Below, piece by piece: positions 33,348-41,586 of a stretch of 64,000 nt of DNA. This DNA is from JAKFYM01 sp964612065 (lineage in GTDB: Bacteria; Bdellovibrionota; UBA1018; CAIPTA01), in contig CAZTCD010000002.1 in NCBI GenBank assembly GCA_964612065.1, positions 1 to 64,000 on the forward strand, in the 5' to 3' direction. The position numbers were made by a program, and so were the translations under genes. Each line of letters opens with the position of its first letter. The first letter of the stretch is position 1. Under the pieces are notes generated by a model, which saw only the letters and a program-made list of their open reading frames with translations, did not search any database and was not told where the DNA came from.

Positions 33348-34808
33348 ATGGGCAATACGGAGAATATCTGGGACACATTCTGGGCGATCGCGGCCGCCAT
33401 AAGCGGCCTGGGACTGCCTGGAGCGATCGTATTGCTCCTCGTATGCTATCTTGTGGTGTTTCTCCGCTGGATCTGCCGCGACTCCTCTCTGGCGGAGGCC
33501 TTGCGAGCCACGCAGCCCGGGCGGCGTTTGTGGGTGAAGGTGATCCTCGGCACCGGAGTTGCGCTCTTTGTGCTGGTGCTCCCGCTTTGCTCATTGGATC
33601 TCGTGGCCTATGGGCTGCTCGTGGCTTCCGTGGTGTGCGTGGTTTCCGCATTCTCCCGGAGCTTGCGTGAATCCACCCGCCTTTCGCAATGGCCCTTCTG
33701 GATGGTTGCCGCCATAGCAACCTGTGTTTTCGATTTCGTGATCTGGGCCTATTGTGCCTCGGGTGCCAGTGCGGGTGGCCTGGAAAGTTTCTTCCCGTTC
33801 ATGGAGCTCGTTCTCTTTGGAGGGGCCTATTATTTCTACCAGTGCCTTCCGGAGCCCACCAAAGACCATCCCCGCAAAGTGGCTCTACGCCTTGTATTCT
33901 GCATCATTGCGTTGGTGATGGTGGATCACTCCTCGGCCCAAATCAGTTATTTCCTCTCCGTGAGAGCGGGCAATTTCGCGGAGGCCGACCGGATCCGCGT
34001 GGAAAATCCTTATTTCCCGGTGAGCGTGGCCATGCAGGAAATTCTGGAGCGCTCTCCTCCCAAGGTGATTCCGCCGGACGAAAGGAAAGCCACGAGGGCC
34101 AGAGTGGTTTTTGAGCAGGATCTGGCGCGGATCATCGCATTCTTCCTGGGTTTGGCCGGCTTCAATTCCATCGTTGCCGTTACTTCGAGGCAGTTCGGGC
34201 TGAACAGCGCCAAGAGGATTCCTTCGGTGGCAGGAAACGGCGGGCTGGCCGAGATGCCCGAGCTGCCGGAAACCGTGCGACAATCGATTTTCTTTCCCAA
34301 TAGGCGATATCGCCGTGGCCATAGCACTTTGCTCTTTTCGCTGGCGCTGGCGGGAAATCTTTTCGTGAGTTTTTTGACCGTTTTCTCCACCTCCAAAGGA
34401 AATATCGGCCACTTCCTGCTCTCGTTCCTCGCCTATTCCGGCATGCTTTTTCCTCCACTCGCGCTTGGCCTGAAGAATGGATTCCGCCTCTCCGCTTACC
34501 GGGCGCGGAGTTCGTTGCGTGCCGTGCAAGTGCTGCTGCACACCAGAGGATATAAACCGGTAGACGTGACGGTTCTGCGGCCCACGCTCTTGCAGCGCCT
34601 GCAGCACCGGATCACCGGTTCCTGGGTCCGTCATGCGGAGGACAAAAAAGGCCGGCGCTATAGCGTGATGTTCGGTTCCTGCCCCAGGGGCGAATTCCCT
34701 GCGCATCTCTACCAGCTTCGCTCCGGACCTTTGAACGAATCTCTAACAGGGCGGCAAGCCTATGTAGCTATCCCCCGCCATGATTTGCCGGCGAAGGAAT
34801 CGGCCTGA
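33348..34808 (+). CDS. Polytopic membrane protein of unknown function
   Basis: A 486-residue protein starting at the ATG at 33348, five bases after GAGGGG. The N-terminal 200 residues hold about five membrane helices (from LGLPGAIVLLLVCYLVVFL to ALRLVFCIIALVMV). A soluble stretch at ~205-330 follows with a helix IIAFFLGLAGFNSIVAV, then two more membrane helices near residues 325-375, and a basic cytoplasmic tail of ~100 residues (VRHAEDKKGRRYSVMFGSCP). I do not recognise the family. It converges on lnt, whose stop lies 6 nt away. Confidence 0.8.
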   Translation: MGNTENIWDTFWAIAAAISGLGLPGAIVLLLVCYLVVFLRWICRDSSLAEALRATQPGRRLWVKVILGTGVALFVLVLPLCSLDLVAYGLLVASVVCVVSAFSRSLRESTRLSQWPFWMVAAIATCVFDFVIWAYCASGASAGGLESFFPFMELVLFGGAYYFYQCLPEPTKDHPRKVALRLVFCIIALVMVDHSSAQISYFLSVRAGNFAEADRIRVENPYFPVSVAMQEILERSPPKVIPPDERKATRARVVFEQDLARIIAFFLGLAGFNSIVAVTSRQFGLNSAKRIPSVAGNGGLAEMPELPETVRQSIFFPNRRYRRGHSTLLFSLALAGNLFVSFLTVFSTSKGNIGHFLLSFLAYSGMLFPPLALGLKNGFRLSAYRARSSLRAVQVLLHTRGYKPVDVTVLRPTLLQRLQHRITGSWVRHAEDKKGRRYSVMFGSCPRGEFPAHLYQLRSGPLNESLTGRQAYVAIPRHDLPAKESA

Positions 34809-34813
34809 GCGCC

Positions 34814-36391
34814 TTAAGCTCTTAGCCCCTTCAGGGCCAGCACCGCAAGCGCCGCCGCCACCAGAAGCATCAGCCAGGCGAACCATTCCCCGAAGCGGGT
34901 GTAAAGCGTGGTTTCCTGCTCTCGCGGTAGCGGCACTTCCACGATCTCATAGGCTTCCTGGTAAGGGGCGCTGATCAGGCTGGCTTCGCCCGAGGCTTTC
35001 ACGAAACCGGAGAGGCCTGTGTTCGTGGCCCGCACCATAGGAATCCTATGCTCAATGCTTCGCAAGGCCGAAAGCTGGAAATGTTGCCAGGGCTCGAAAG
35101 TGTCGCCGAACCAGGAATCCTTGGTCACGTTCACGAACAGGCGGGTGCCGGCCAGGGCATAGCCGCGCATATACTCCGGGAGGATTGCCTCGTAGCAGAT
35201 GTTCACTCCGAGCGAAAGGCTGCCGCCTTTCCAGGGAAGGGAAAGTGGCACCGGTCCCGGTCCGCGGCCAAAATCGCCCATCATCGGATTGATTTCTTTG
35301 AGCGAGGGAAACCAGCTGTCGCCGGGAAAATACTCGCCGAAGATCAGCAGCACCTGCTTTTTGTAGCTGCTGATCCACTCCCCGGAGGAGGAAAGCAGGA
35401 TGGCGCTGTTGTAGTCCTTGCCGAGATCGTTTTCGTAGCCGCCGAAAAGAAGGGGCACGCCGGTGCCGGCCACCGTGCGGCTCACTAGATTCGCATATCC
35501 GTAAGCGAAAGAAGAGTTCTTGCCGCCCGTGGAAGAAAGGGAAAAAGCCATGGGGTAAGCGGTTTCGGCCCAAAGGAGAAGGTCGGGCTTTTGCGCGGCG
35601 AGCTCTTCCGTTTTCTGCAGCAAGCGCGTGAGCAGAATCCCGACCACTTCCCGGCCAGGCATTCGGGCGAACTGTTTTTCGGCGTCGTCCATATTGTGCT
35701 GGATCAGGCCCACGCGCAGGGGTTCGGTGGGCAGGCGGTCTACCCGCAATCGCTCCTGATGGCCCCAGATCCAAAGGCCCACCAGGAGCATCAGGGAGGC
35801 GGCCAGCGAGGGAGCGGCTTTGGCGCCGTTCTTCCGGAGGTAGTAAACCGAGCCACCCACCCAAAGAGGGAGGAAGGTAAGCAGGCTCACGCCTCCGATC
35901 GCCGCACTTTGAGCCAGCGAAAGGAAATGGATCAGGGTGTTCCCGAGGTGTTCGGGAAAGATCTTAAGAAAGCGCGCCAGGTATTCGAGGCCTGTATAAA
36001 GCGCAGCCCAGAAGAGCGGGCGCATCGCCACGGGGAGGCGTTCCACCGGCAGGCGAAGCCAATGGCCCAGCACCATAAAACCCAGCATCTGCGGGGCCGC
36101 CACGATACAGAAAAGCAGAAGCAGGCCAATCGCCATCGGCAGAGGCATGCCTCCAAAGTTCTGGGCCACATAAACAATCCAGTGAAATCCGCCCCAGGCC
36201 ACGAGAGCGGAAAGCAGAAAGCCGAGCTTTACTGCCTGCTTTTTTCTTTCGATGGCGTGCAAGGAAAACAAAAGAAAGGGCATTACCAGAAGGGAAAAGG
36301 CCGGCTGGTCGAAGCGCGGGAAGCAAAGTACGTAGGAAAGCCCGGCGAGGATTGCCCATTGGGTAGCCTTGTGTGGTAACCTTGGTTTCAT
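34814..36391 (-). CDS. lnt: Apolipoprotein N-acyltransferase
   Basis: Inner-membrane enzyme that adds the third acyl chain to the N-terminus of lipoproteins, 525 residues, the usual length. About six membrane helices precede a periplasmic nitrilase-like domain. The Glu-Lys-Cys catalytic triad positions are visible: LLWAETAYP (Glu), SYKKQVLLIFGEYFPGD (Lys) and GVNICYEAILPEYMR (Cys). A final helix lies at the C-terminus. Several lipoproteins in the window are likely substrates. Its ATG at 36391-36389 overlaps the ATG of the divergent next gene by two bases, so neither has an ordinary leader. Confidence 0.95.
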   Translation of the reverse strand: MKPRLPHKATQWAILAGLSYVLCFPRFDQPAFSLLVMPFLLFSLHAIERKKQAVKLGFLLSALVAWGGFHWIVYVAQNFGGMPLPMAIGLLLLFCIVAAPQMLGFMVLGHWLRLPVERLPVAMRPLFWAALYTGLEYLARFLKIFPEHLGNTLIHFLSLAQSAAIGGVSLLTFLPLWVGGSVYYLRKNGAKAAPSLAASLMLLVGLWIWGHQERLRVDRLPTEPLRVGLIQHNMDDAEKQFARMPGREVVGILLTRLLQKTEELAAQKPDLLLWAETAYPMAFSLSSTGGKNSSFAYGYANLVSRTVAGTGVPLLFGGYENDLGKDYNSAILLSSSGEWISSYKKQVLLIFGEYFPGDSWFPSLKEINPMMGDFGRGPGPVPLSLPWKGGSLSLGVNICYEAILPEYMRGYALAGTRLFVNVTKDSWFGDTFEPWQHFQLSALRSIEHRIPMVRATNTGLSGFVKASGEASLISAPYQEAYEIVEVPLPREQETTLYTRFGEWFAWLMLLVAAALAVLALKGLRA

Positions 36392-37100
36392 GGAAGTTCA
36401 TGGTACCGGTCCAAAGGAAGGAACGGAAGCTCCCCGACAACAGTCTGAAACTGCCCCTGCGCGTTCAGACGGGCGCAGGGAAATCAGCTGTTCCGATTGC
36501 GGGCATATTTATCTTATCGCGGAGAGCCAACCGAGCGCTCACTGCCGCAAATGCGGAAATATCGAATTCGTTCCGTTGAGAGCGGCGGCCAAGCAGGAAG
36601 GCATGGGCCTTCTCACCAAAAAAATCCTGGCCCGGCGGATCTTGCCGCCAGCCGAGGAGGCCAAGCCGAACCCTCTGGACGCCTTCGAAGGCACTCCCGA
36701 TGGAGCTGCCGTGGAAGAGATCCGGATGCGCTACCAAGTGGAATGGCAGCTCTGGGCGGCGCTGGTGAGGCGCTTTAACGATCACACCTATCATATGGCC
36801 TATGTGTGTCAGTGCGCGTCCTTGCACGAGCTTGATAAAGCCGCCGCCCGATACCGGGAGCACCGGAATGTGATGGCAGTATCCCAGGAAACCCGCTGGC
36901 AGGCCGAGGTTTCGGAGCTGATGCTGGCCAGGATCGAAAGTATCGCGGCGATGAGAATGTCCTCCGACCATGGCACCTGGTGGACGGAGCTGCTGTCTCG
37001 CGTTTACCTGATGCGTACCGAAATCAAGGCGCTCGGGATCGGATGGGTGGTTCTGGGGATGGTTCTGGGGTTCAAGGTGATCGGGGCTTTGGTGCGGTAG
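36390..37100 (+). CDS. Zinc-ribbon protein with C-terminal membrane anchor
   Basis: A 236-residue protein. Residues ~32-57 contain CSDCGHIYLIAESQPSAHCRKCG, a zinc ribbon with two CxxC knuckles. A helical middle (VEWQLWAALVRRFNDHTYHM … ARIESIAAMRM) follows, and the C-terminus (IKALGIGWVVLGMVLGFKVIGALV) is a membrane helix, suggesting a tail-anchored cytoplasmic protein. The start ATG at 36390 shares two bases with the lnt start on the other strand. No strong ribosome site is visible, and no other in-frame start is close. The function is unknown. Confidence 0.78.
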   Translation: MEVHGTGPKEGTEAPRQQSETAPARSDGRREISCSDCGHIYLIAESQPSAHCRKCGNIEFVPLRAAAKQEGMGLLTKKILARRILPPAEEAKPNPLDAFEGTPDGAAVEEIRMRYQVEWQLWAALVRRFNDHTYHMAYVCQCASLHELDKAAARYREHRNVMAVSQETRWQAEVSELMLARIESIAAMRMSSDHGTWWTELLSRVYLMRTEIKALGIGWVVLGMVLGFKVIGALVR

Positions 37101-37205
37101 GAATCGGCCCGCGTCTCGCTTCAAGGATGAACCGTCCAGGTTCCTTCTCTGTTCTGAAGCTCCGTAAGCGAGAGCGGGGCTGAATCGAAAAATCTATACC
37201 GGCAG

Positions 37206-38420
37206 TTACTGCAGGGCCACGCCGCGGATGGCCTGAATGGTCTTGGTTACCGCTTTGCTCTGCCCTCTCTTGCGGGAGTTGGAGCGGGCCAGGTGAACGC
37301 GGGCTTCTTCCCTGTCCTGCCGGTCAAGGGCGGCGAGGAGGCGGGAGTTCTTGCCTTCGCGGCGGGCGATTACCAGGCGCAGGGCTTTGTAGGCGTTGAT
37401 CTTGCCGCCGCTCACCACCTTGCCTTCGAGAGAGGGGTATTTGTCCACCGACTTCATGATGATGTCGCGCACTTCCACAGGCTTGAGGCCGGGAATCTCC
37501 GAGAGAATCAGGGCGGCGAGCCCGCTCACGAAAGCCGTGGCTTGCGAGGTGCCGGTGAGGTAGCCGTAGCGGCCCTTGGGAAGAGTGGACCAGATGTTCT
37601 CTCCGGGCGCGGCTACGTGCACGTGCTTCCGTCCCCAGTTGGACGAAGGCAGCAGCTCGTTCTTCTGGTTGGTTCCGGCTACCGCGATGATGTTCGAGAG
37701 GCCGTAGGCAGCAGGGAAGTAGGCATTTCCGGGCTTGTCGGTGTCCTGGTATTCGTTTCCGGCGGCGGCCACGAATACCACGCCCTTGGCCTCGGCGCGC
37801 TGAATGGCCTTCATTTCGGAAGCGGAAAACTCAGCTCCTCCGCCGGAATAATTGATCACGTTCGCGCCGTGGTCCACGGCGTAGTTGATCGCCTTCACGG
37901 TATTCATGAGGTTCTTCGCGCCGGTGGCGGTGTCGGAATAGTAGCGAACGGCCATGATGCAGATATTGGGAGCCACACCCGAGGCGCCCGCATTGGTTTT
38001 TGCGGTGGCACCTAGGATGCCGGCCACATGGGAGCCGTGTCCGTGAGCGTCTACGGGGTTTCTCTTGTTGGTAACGAAGTCAAAACCGTATTCACCCTTT
38101 TCTCGGCAGATGTTGTCTTTCAGGTCGGGGTGGCTGGGATCGATTCCGGTATCAATCACGGCCACCACGATGCGCTTGGATCCTTTGGAGATCCTCCAGG
38201 CTTTGCGGGCGTTGATATGGGAATCGTTAGGGCCGCTTTCGAGGCCCCAGTTGCGCAAAGTAACTTGAGGCTTGGGGGCGCGACGCTTTTGGAGGTTCTT
38301 GGTGGTCTTGAGGTTGGGGATCAGGCCGAAAGCCTGATGATCAGCAGGCGCGAAGGCAAGGCAGCTAAAGGAGGCTGCCATGATTACGAAGAGTTTTGCC
38401 ATCGAGCTGAGCTTACGCAT
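37206..38420 (-). CDS. Secreted subtilisin-like serine protease (S8)
   Basis: A 404-residue protease from the ATG at 38420, which places the signal peptide (MRKLSSMAKLFVIMAASFSC then LAFA) at the N-terminus; the longer frame to 38480 is unlikely. The catalytic triad is intact: Asp90 in VIDTGID, His128 in HGHGSHVAG and Ser in GTSQATAFVSG near residue 325, plus the oxyanion Asn in AAAGNEY. A basic C-terminal tail of ~50 residues (ALDRQDREEARVHLARSNSR) is unusual and could be removed on maturation. It is a plausible T2SS or Sec cargo. Confidence 0.94.
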   Translation of the reverse strand: MRKLSSMAKLFVIMAASFSCLAFAPADHQAFGLIPNLKTTKNLQKRRAPKPQVTLRNWGLESGPNDSHINARKAWRISKGSKRIVVAVIDTGIDPSHPDLKDNICREKGEYGFDFVTNKRNPVDAHGHGSHVAGILGATAKTNAGASGVAPNICIMAVRYYSDTATGAKNLMNTVKAINYAVDHGANVINYSGGGAEFSASEMKAIQRAEAKGVVFVAAAGNEYQDTDKPGNAYFPAAYGLSNIIAVAGTNQKNELLPSSNWGRKHVHVAAPGENIWSTLPKGRYGYLTGTSQATAFVSGLAALILSEIPGLKPVEVRDIIMKSVDKYPSLEGKVVSGGKINAYKALRLVIARREGKNSRLLAALDRQDREEARVHLARSNSRKRGQSKAVTKTIQAIRGVALQ

Positions 38421-38590
38421 TGGGCTTAGGAGAGCAAGCAATATGCCATAGCCGCTCGGAGGGCAAAAAGAACTTAACATATTGATTTTATTTGGTTTTG
38501 ATTTTGGGTGTGGTGGGGCGTGTATAGAAGAAAAACAGGGGGTGGTGACGAAGTTTTTAACATGCGTACATGGCCTGCCGATAGGCCCGC

Positions 38591-39490
38591 ATGGGGCACC
38601 TTTCCCTAACCCTTTTCTTGCTTTTTATGGCGTTTCTCGCCCGCCCTGCCGGGGCCGCCCCTGATTGGAACGGGGAGTGGCGTACCGTGCGCGAGCTGGC
38701 GGTTTTGTTGCGGAAGGTTCCCGAGGGCCGCCGGGTGCTGGAGCAAGCCGAGCGAAAAGACCCCAAGGTGCTGGAGCGGGTGCTTAGGGGAAACGCCAGT
38801 TTTACGGAAAGCACCTTCTCTCGAACCTACTCCCTGATCGACGGAAAAGAAGTGATCCAGCTGAAGCATGTGATCACCCTGAGCCGCCGCCTGAAGCTGG
38901 CCGATGCCGTGGTGGATCTGGCCCACGAGCTTTTGCACTTTACCGAAAAAGGAATGCTCGATCCTTACCGGCCAGGATTTGAGCTCGAGCAGTTCGTGCG
39001 AAAAGGGATCGAGGGCGAGGGCGGCGAGCTGGCCGCCCTGGAAGTGGAATGCAAAGTGGCCTGGCAGCTGGAGCGAAGCGGGAACGGTTTTCCACGCCAC
39101 CGGCTATGCGTGCGCTACCGGCAAAAAGAAGATCGGTTTAATCGGAAAATGGCGAGGTTGGATTATTACTCCGTAGGCACCTGGTACCAGGACCTGACTC
39201 CTGAGTTGAAGCAAGTGATGCCTGAGTTGAGCGATGGAGCGGTGACCTTTACCTCCAGTTATGCGGCAAAGCCTTACCCGGTAGCGTTAGCGGAAGAATA
39301 TGCGATGACGCGACGCATGGCCTGCCGAAACAATAGGCGAAAGTATCGACTCATTGCAGCGCAGTCGGATGGTGGGAGAGGGCCTGCTTCGGCGGAACTG
39401 ATGCGGGAGCGAATGAGGCTGCGGGCCTATGAGCGATTGTACTGCGAGTCGGTGAAGCCTGAGGAAACGGAAGCTGAAGTAGAAGATTAA
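38591..39490 (+). CDS. Secreted protein with an HExxH-type motif, putative metallopeptidase
   Basis: A 299-residue protein with a signal peptide (LSLTLFLLFMAFLARPAGAA). The segment VVDLAHELLHFTEKG carries HELLH, the HExxH zinc signature of zincins, and a Glu-rich region lies ~30 residues downstream (GEGGELAALEVECKVAWQLE) that could supply the third ligand, a pattern seen in other small bacterial secreted zincins. Four Cys residues could form disulfides. Substrate and family are unknown. It is preceded by a 170-bp gap from the divergent subtilase. Confidence 0.75.
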   Translation: MGHLSLTLFLLFMAFLARPAGAAPDWNGEWRTVRELAVLLRKVPEGRRVLEQAERKDPKVLERVLRGNASFTESTFSRTYSLIDGKEVIQLKHVITLSRRLKLADAVVDLAHELLHFTEKGMLDPYRPGFELEQFVRKGIEGEGGELAALEVECKVAWQLERSGNGFPRHRLCVRYRQKEDRFNRKMARLDYYSVGTWYQDLTPELKQVMPELSDGAVTFTSSYAAKPYPVALAEEYAMTRRMACRNNRRKYRLIAAQSDGGRGPASAELMRERMRLRAYERLYCESVKPEETEAEVED

Positions 39491-39542
39491 GTGCGGCTTC
39501 CGGTCCTGGAAAAAGCTTACAACCTCGCCCAAACCTCTTCTT

Positions 39543-39570
39543 ATTTGCGATAATTTTACTTATCGTAAAT
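39543..39570. other. dif: dif-like recombination site (11-6-11 palindrome)
   Basis: Left arm ATTTGCGATAA (39543-39553), centre TTTTAC (39554-39559), right arm TTATCGTAAAT (39560-39570). The arms are inverted repeats with 10 of 11 positions matching. The layout and inner ATAA/TTAT ends are those of XerCD dif sites, and the right arm matches the common XerD arm TTATGTTAAAT at 9 of 11 positions. The last two bases are the start of the recombinase gene's ATG. An operator for that gene is the main alternative. Confidence 0.6.
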
Positions 39571-40699
39571 GTATATGAGGTTTTTGGGCTTATTTTCGTT
39601 TTTAAAGGGGTGGTCCACCCTCCTTCGAGCGATTTTCAAAAGGGTGCGTAGGGGGGCCTTAACCAAATCGGCACAGCCGATCCTGGAGCCTCGACTTCCC
39701 CCTGAACCATTGGATGAGCCTCAAGGGCTGGTTGAGGGGCCCGAAGATCCCTTGGAAGCATTGGATGTAGAACCCTGGCTAAAGGGCGAAATTATCCAGG
39801 AAATCCAGAGATTCGTTCAGGGCCAGCGTTCCGATCACACCAAGCGCGCCTATGAGGGGGATTTGAAGCAGTTTCTGGGCTATTTGCGGGCGGAGAGAGC
39901 CTCGGGAGAGAGCTTTGACACACTTTTGGCCTATCGAGAGTGGCTGGTGCGCCCCGAGCACGATGGGGGCGCTGGCCTGAGCCGGGTTTCCGCCAATCGC
40001 AAATTCGCCACCATACGAGCCTTCCTGGTGTGGCTGCAGAGCCGAGGGAAGGTGCGGGAGAACCCCTCTCTTTGGATCAAAAACTTCCGGGCCAAAACCG
40101 AGAGCCCCACCCAGGCCTTCAGTGATCGGGAAGTGGCTCATATTCTCGAGATGCCTAACCGGGCTTCTAGCTCGGGCCTGATGCATGCGGTGATCCTTCA
40201 CCTGCTATTTTACCTGGGTCTCAGAAGAGGGGAGCTGGTGGCCCTCCGCGGCCTGCATGTGGGATTTGGCAGGATAGGCGAGCATACGATCATGACTCTC
40301 CGGGTGCCGGGAAAGGGCGATAAAGAGAGGATTCTGCCGCTTCCCGCGAAAACCCAGGCGGTGCTGGAAAAATACCTCCAAAAGAGAGGAATCAAGCCGG
40401 GAGGGGAGGAGTACCTTTTCGCTCCCGTGCGCAACAACGTTACCCGGGTGAAAGCCAAGCCGATCGACGGGCAAGCCGTTTACTATATCGTGAAGAAGTA
40501 TGCGGCCCTGGCGGGCGTGGAGCGCCGGGTGAGCCCTCACTCCTGCCGTGCTACAGCCATTTCCAATGCTCTCGACCATGCCGCCAGCCACCGGTCGGTG
40601 CAGCAGATGGCTGGTTGGAGCTCGCCCCTGATGATCGAGAAATACGATAAACGCCGCACGGCCCTTTCGGATTCTGCCGTGCATTCCGTGGACTACTGA
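39569..40699 (+). CDS. Tyrosine recombinase (XerC/XerD-like)
   Basis: A 376-residue site-specific recombinase with the full catalytic set: Arg in YLGLRRGELVAL, Lys in VPGKGDKER, His-x-x-Arg in SPHSCRATAISN, the following Trp/His position in MAGWSSPLMIEKYDK, and the Tyr nucleophile in the same segment. The core-binding SAM-like domain is at about residues 75-165. It has about 70 extra N-terminal residues, basic then Pro/Glu-rich, relative to XerC/XerD; a start at a GTG at 39644 or later is possible. No phage or tRNA genes are near, so it looks chromosomal. A dif-like site touches the annotated ATG. Confidence 0.92.
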   Translation: MYMRFLGLFSFLKGWSTLLRAIFKRVRRGALTKSAQPILEPRLPPEPLDEPQGLVEGPEDPLEALDVEPWLKGEIIQEIQRFVQGQRSDHTKRAYEGDLKQFLGYLRAERASGESFDTLLAYREWLVRPEHDGGAGLSRVSANRKFATIRAFLVWLQSRGKVRENPSLWIKNFRAKTESPTQAFSDREVAHILEMPNRASSSGLMHAVILHLLFYLGLRRGELVALRGLHVGFGRIGEHTIMTLRVPGKGDKERILPLPAKTQAVLEKYLQKRGIKPGGEEYLFAPVRNNVTRVKAKPIDGQAVYYIVKKYAALAGVERRVSPHSCRATAISNALDHAASHRSVQQMAGWSSPLMIEKYDKRRTALSDSAVHSVDY

Positions 40700-40809
40700 T
40701 CTCAATGAGTTAAGAGGGCTCTCATCAGGGGAAAACTGGCGATTTTCTGGGCGGTAGTGCTGGTCTTAGCCGCGTTGCGCGATGGGTCAAAATATGAGAT
40801 TTTTTAATC

Positions 40810-41475
40810 ATGAATCTTGTTCTTTATAGTGGCGGTTTTGGAAGAGAGAATCGAGCCCTAGCCAAAGAGGTAGACGAGCTCCTCCGCAAAAAGCGGCAGC
40901 CTGTGGTTACCTTCGTGCCCACCTGTTCTGAGGATGCCGAGCCCGATTTTCGCGACTGCAAGCGCCAGCTCGCAGGGGCCCGGGTAAAGAAATTTCATTG
41001 TATTCCTATCGACCGCCCCCTTACCGAGGAGGAGGAAGAAACGCTCTTTTCCTCCGACGGGATTTTCCTCGGGGGCGGCAATACGTTCTATCTGCTGAAA
41101 TCGATCCGCGACCGCCGCCTTCTCGAAAAATTCCGCGCCTTCGTGATGAGAGGTGGCGTTTTGATGGGGCTTTCCGCGGGCAGCATCGTGCTCACCCCCA
41201 ATGTGACCACAGCTTCTGTACCCAGGCTCGAGGCAGACGATAACGACGTAGGAATCACGAACTTCAAGGCTCTTGGGGTAGTGCCTTTCGAGTTTTCCCC
41301 TCATTACGAAGGGGGCAAAAGAGTGGACGCAGAGCTTCTCGAATATTCGCGCACCATGAAGCGCCCTATCTACGCCTGCGCCGACGGCCAGGGCATCGTG
41401 GTGCGGGATGGCGGAATCCATTTCGTGGGCCGGGTCACCGTTTTCCTGCGTGGCCAGAAATACTCCCTCCAATAG
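40810..41475 (+). CDS. Peptidase E-like protein (peptidase family S51)
   Basis: A 221-residue cytoplasmic peptidase of the PC clan related to alpha-aspartyl dipeptidase (PepE) and cyanophycinase. The nucleophile elbow GLSAGS near residue 125, GIFLGGGNTFYLL before it and the His in FSPHYEGG fit the Ser-His-Glu/Asp arrangement of the family. True PepE cleaves Asp-X dipeptides; the exact substrate is inferred. It precedes pepN on the same strand with a structured 111-bp gap between them. Confidence 0.88.
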   Translation: MNLVLYSGGFGRENRALAKEVDELLRKKRQPVVTFVPTCSEDAEPDFRDCKRQLAGARVKKFHCIPIDRPLTEEEEETLFSSDGIFLGGGNTFYLLKSIRDRRLLEKFRAFVMRGGVLMGLSAGSIVLTPNVTTASVPRLEADDNDVGITNFKALGVVPFEFSPHYEGGKRVDAELLEYSRTMKRPIYACADGQGIVVRDGGIHFVGRVTVFLRGQKYSLQ

Positions 41476-41483
41476 CCAAAGCT

Positions 41484-41537
41484 GCCGCAGAAATCCCTGA
41501 GACGCCTCTAAAGCGCGTTTCCGCGCGCCTCTGCGGC
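41484..41537. other. Long hairpin between pepE-like gene and pepN
   Basis: Outer arms GCCGCAGA (41484-41491) and TCTGCGGC (41530-41537) are perfect complements. An inner stem GCGCG/CGCGC closes a short loop near 41513-41526. There is no T-run on the + strand, so simple termination is doubtful. It may be a processing or regulatory element in the 5' leader of pepN. Confidence 0.6.
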
Positions 41538-41586
41538 TTACACCTGGCTTCAACTTGGGGTAGAGTGGATCCTCCAAGGGGTTCTA

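Noticed and set aside
40690..40740. Inverted repeat CTGAT/ATCAG after the recombinase gene as an attachment site
   Set aside because: It is short, has no second copy in the window and no tRNA is adjacent. I saw nothing else that suggests an integrated element.
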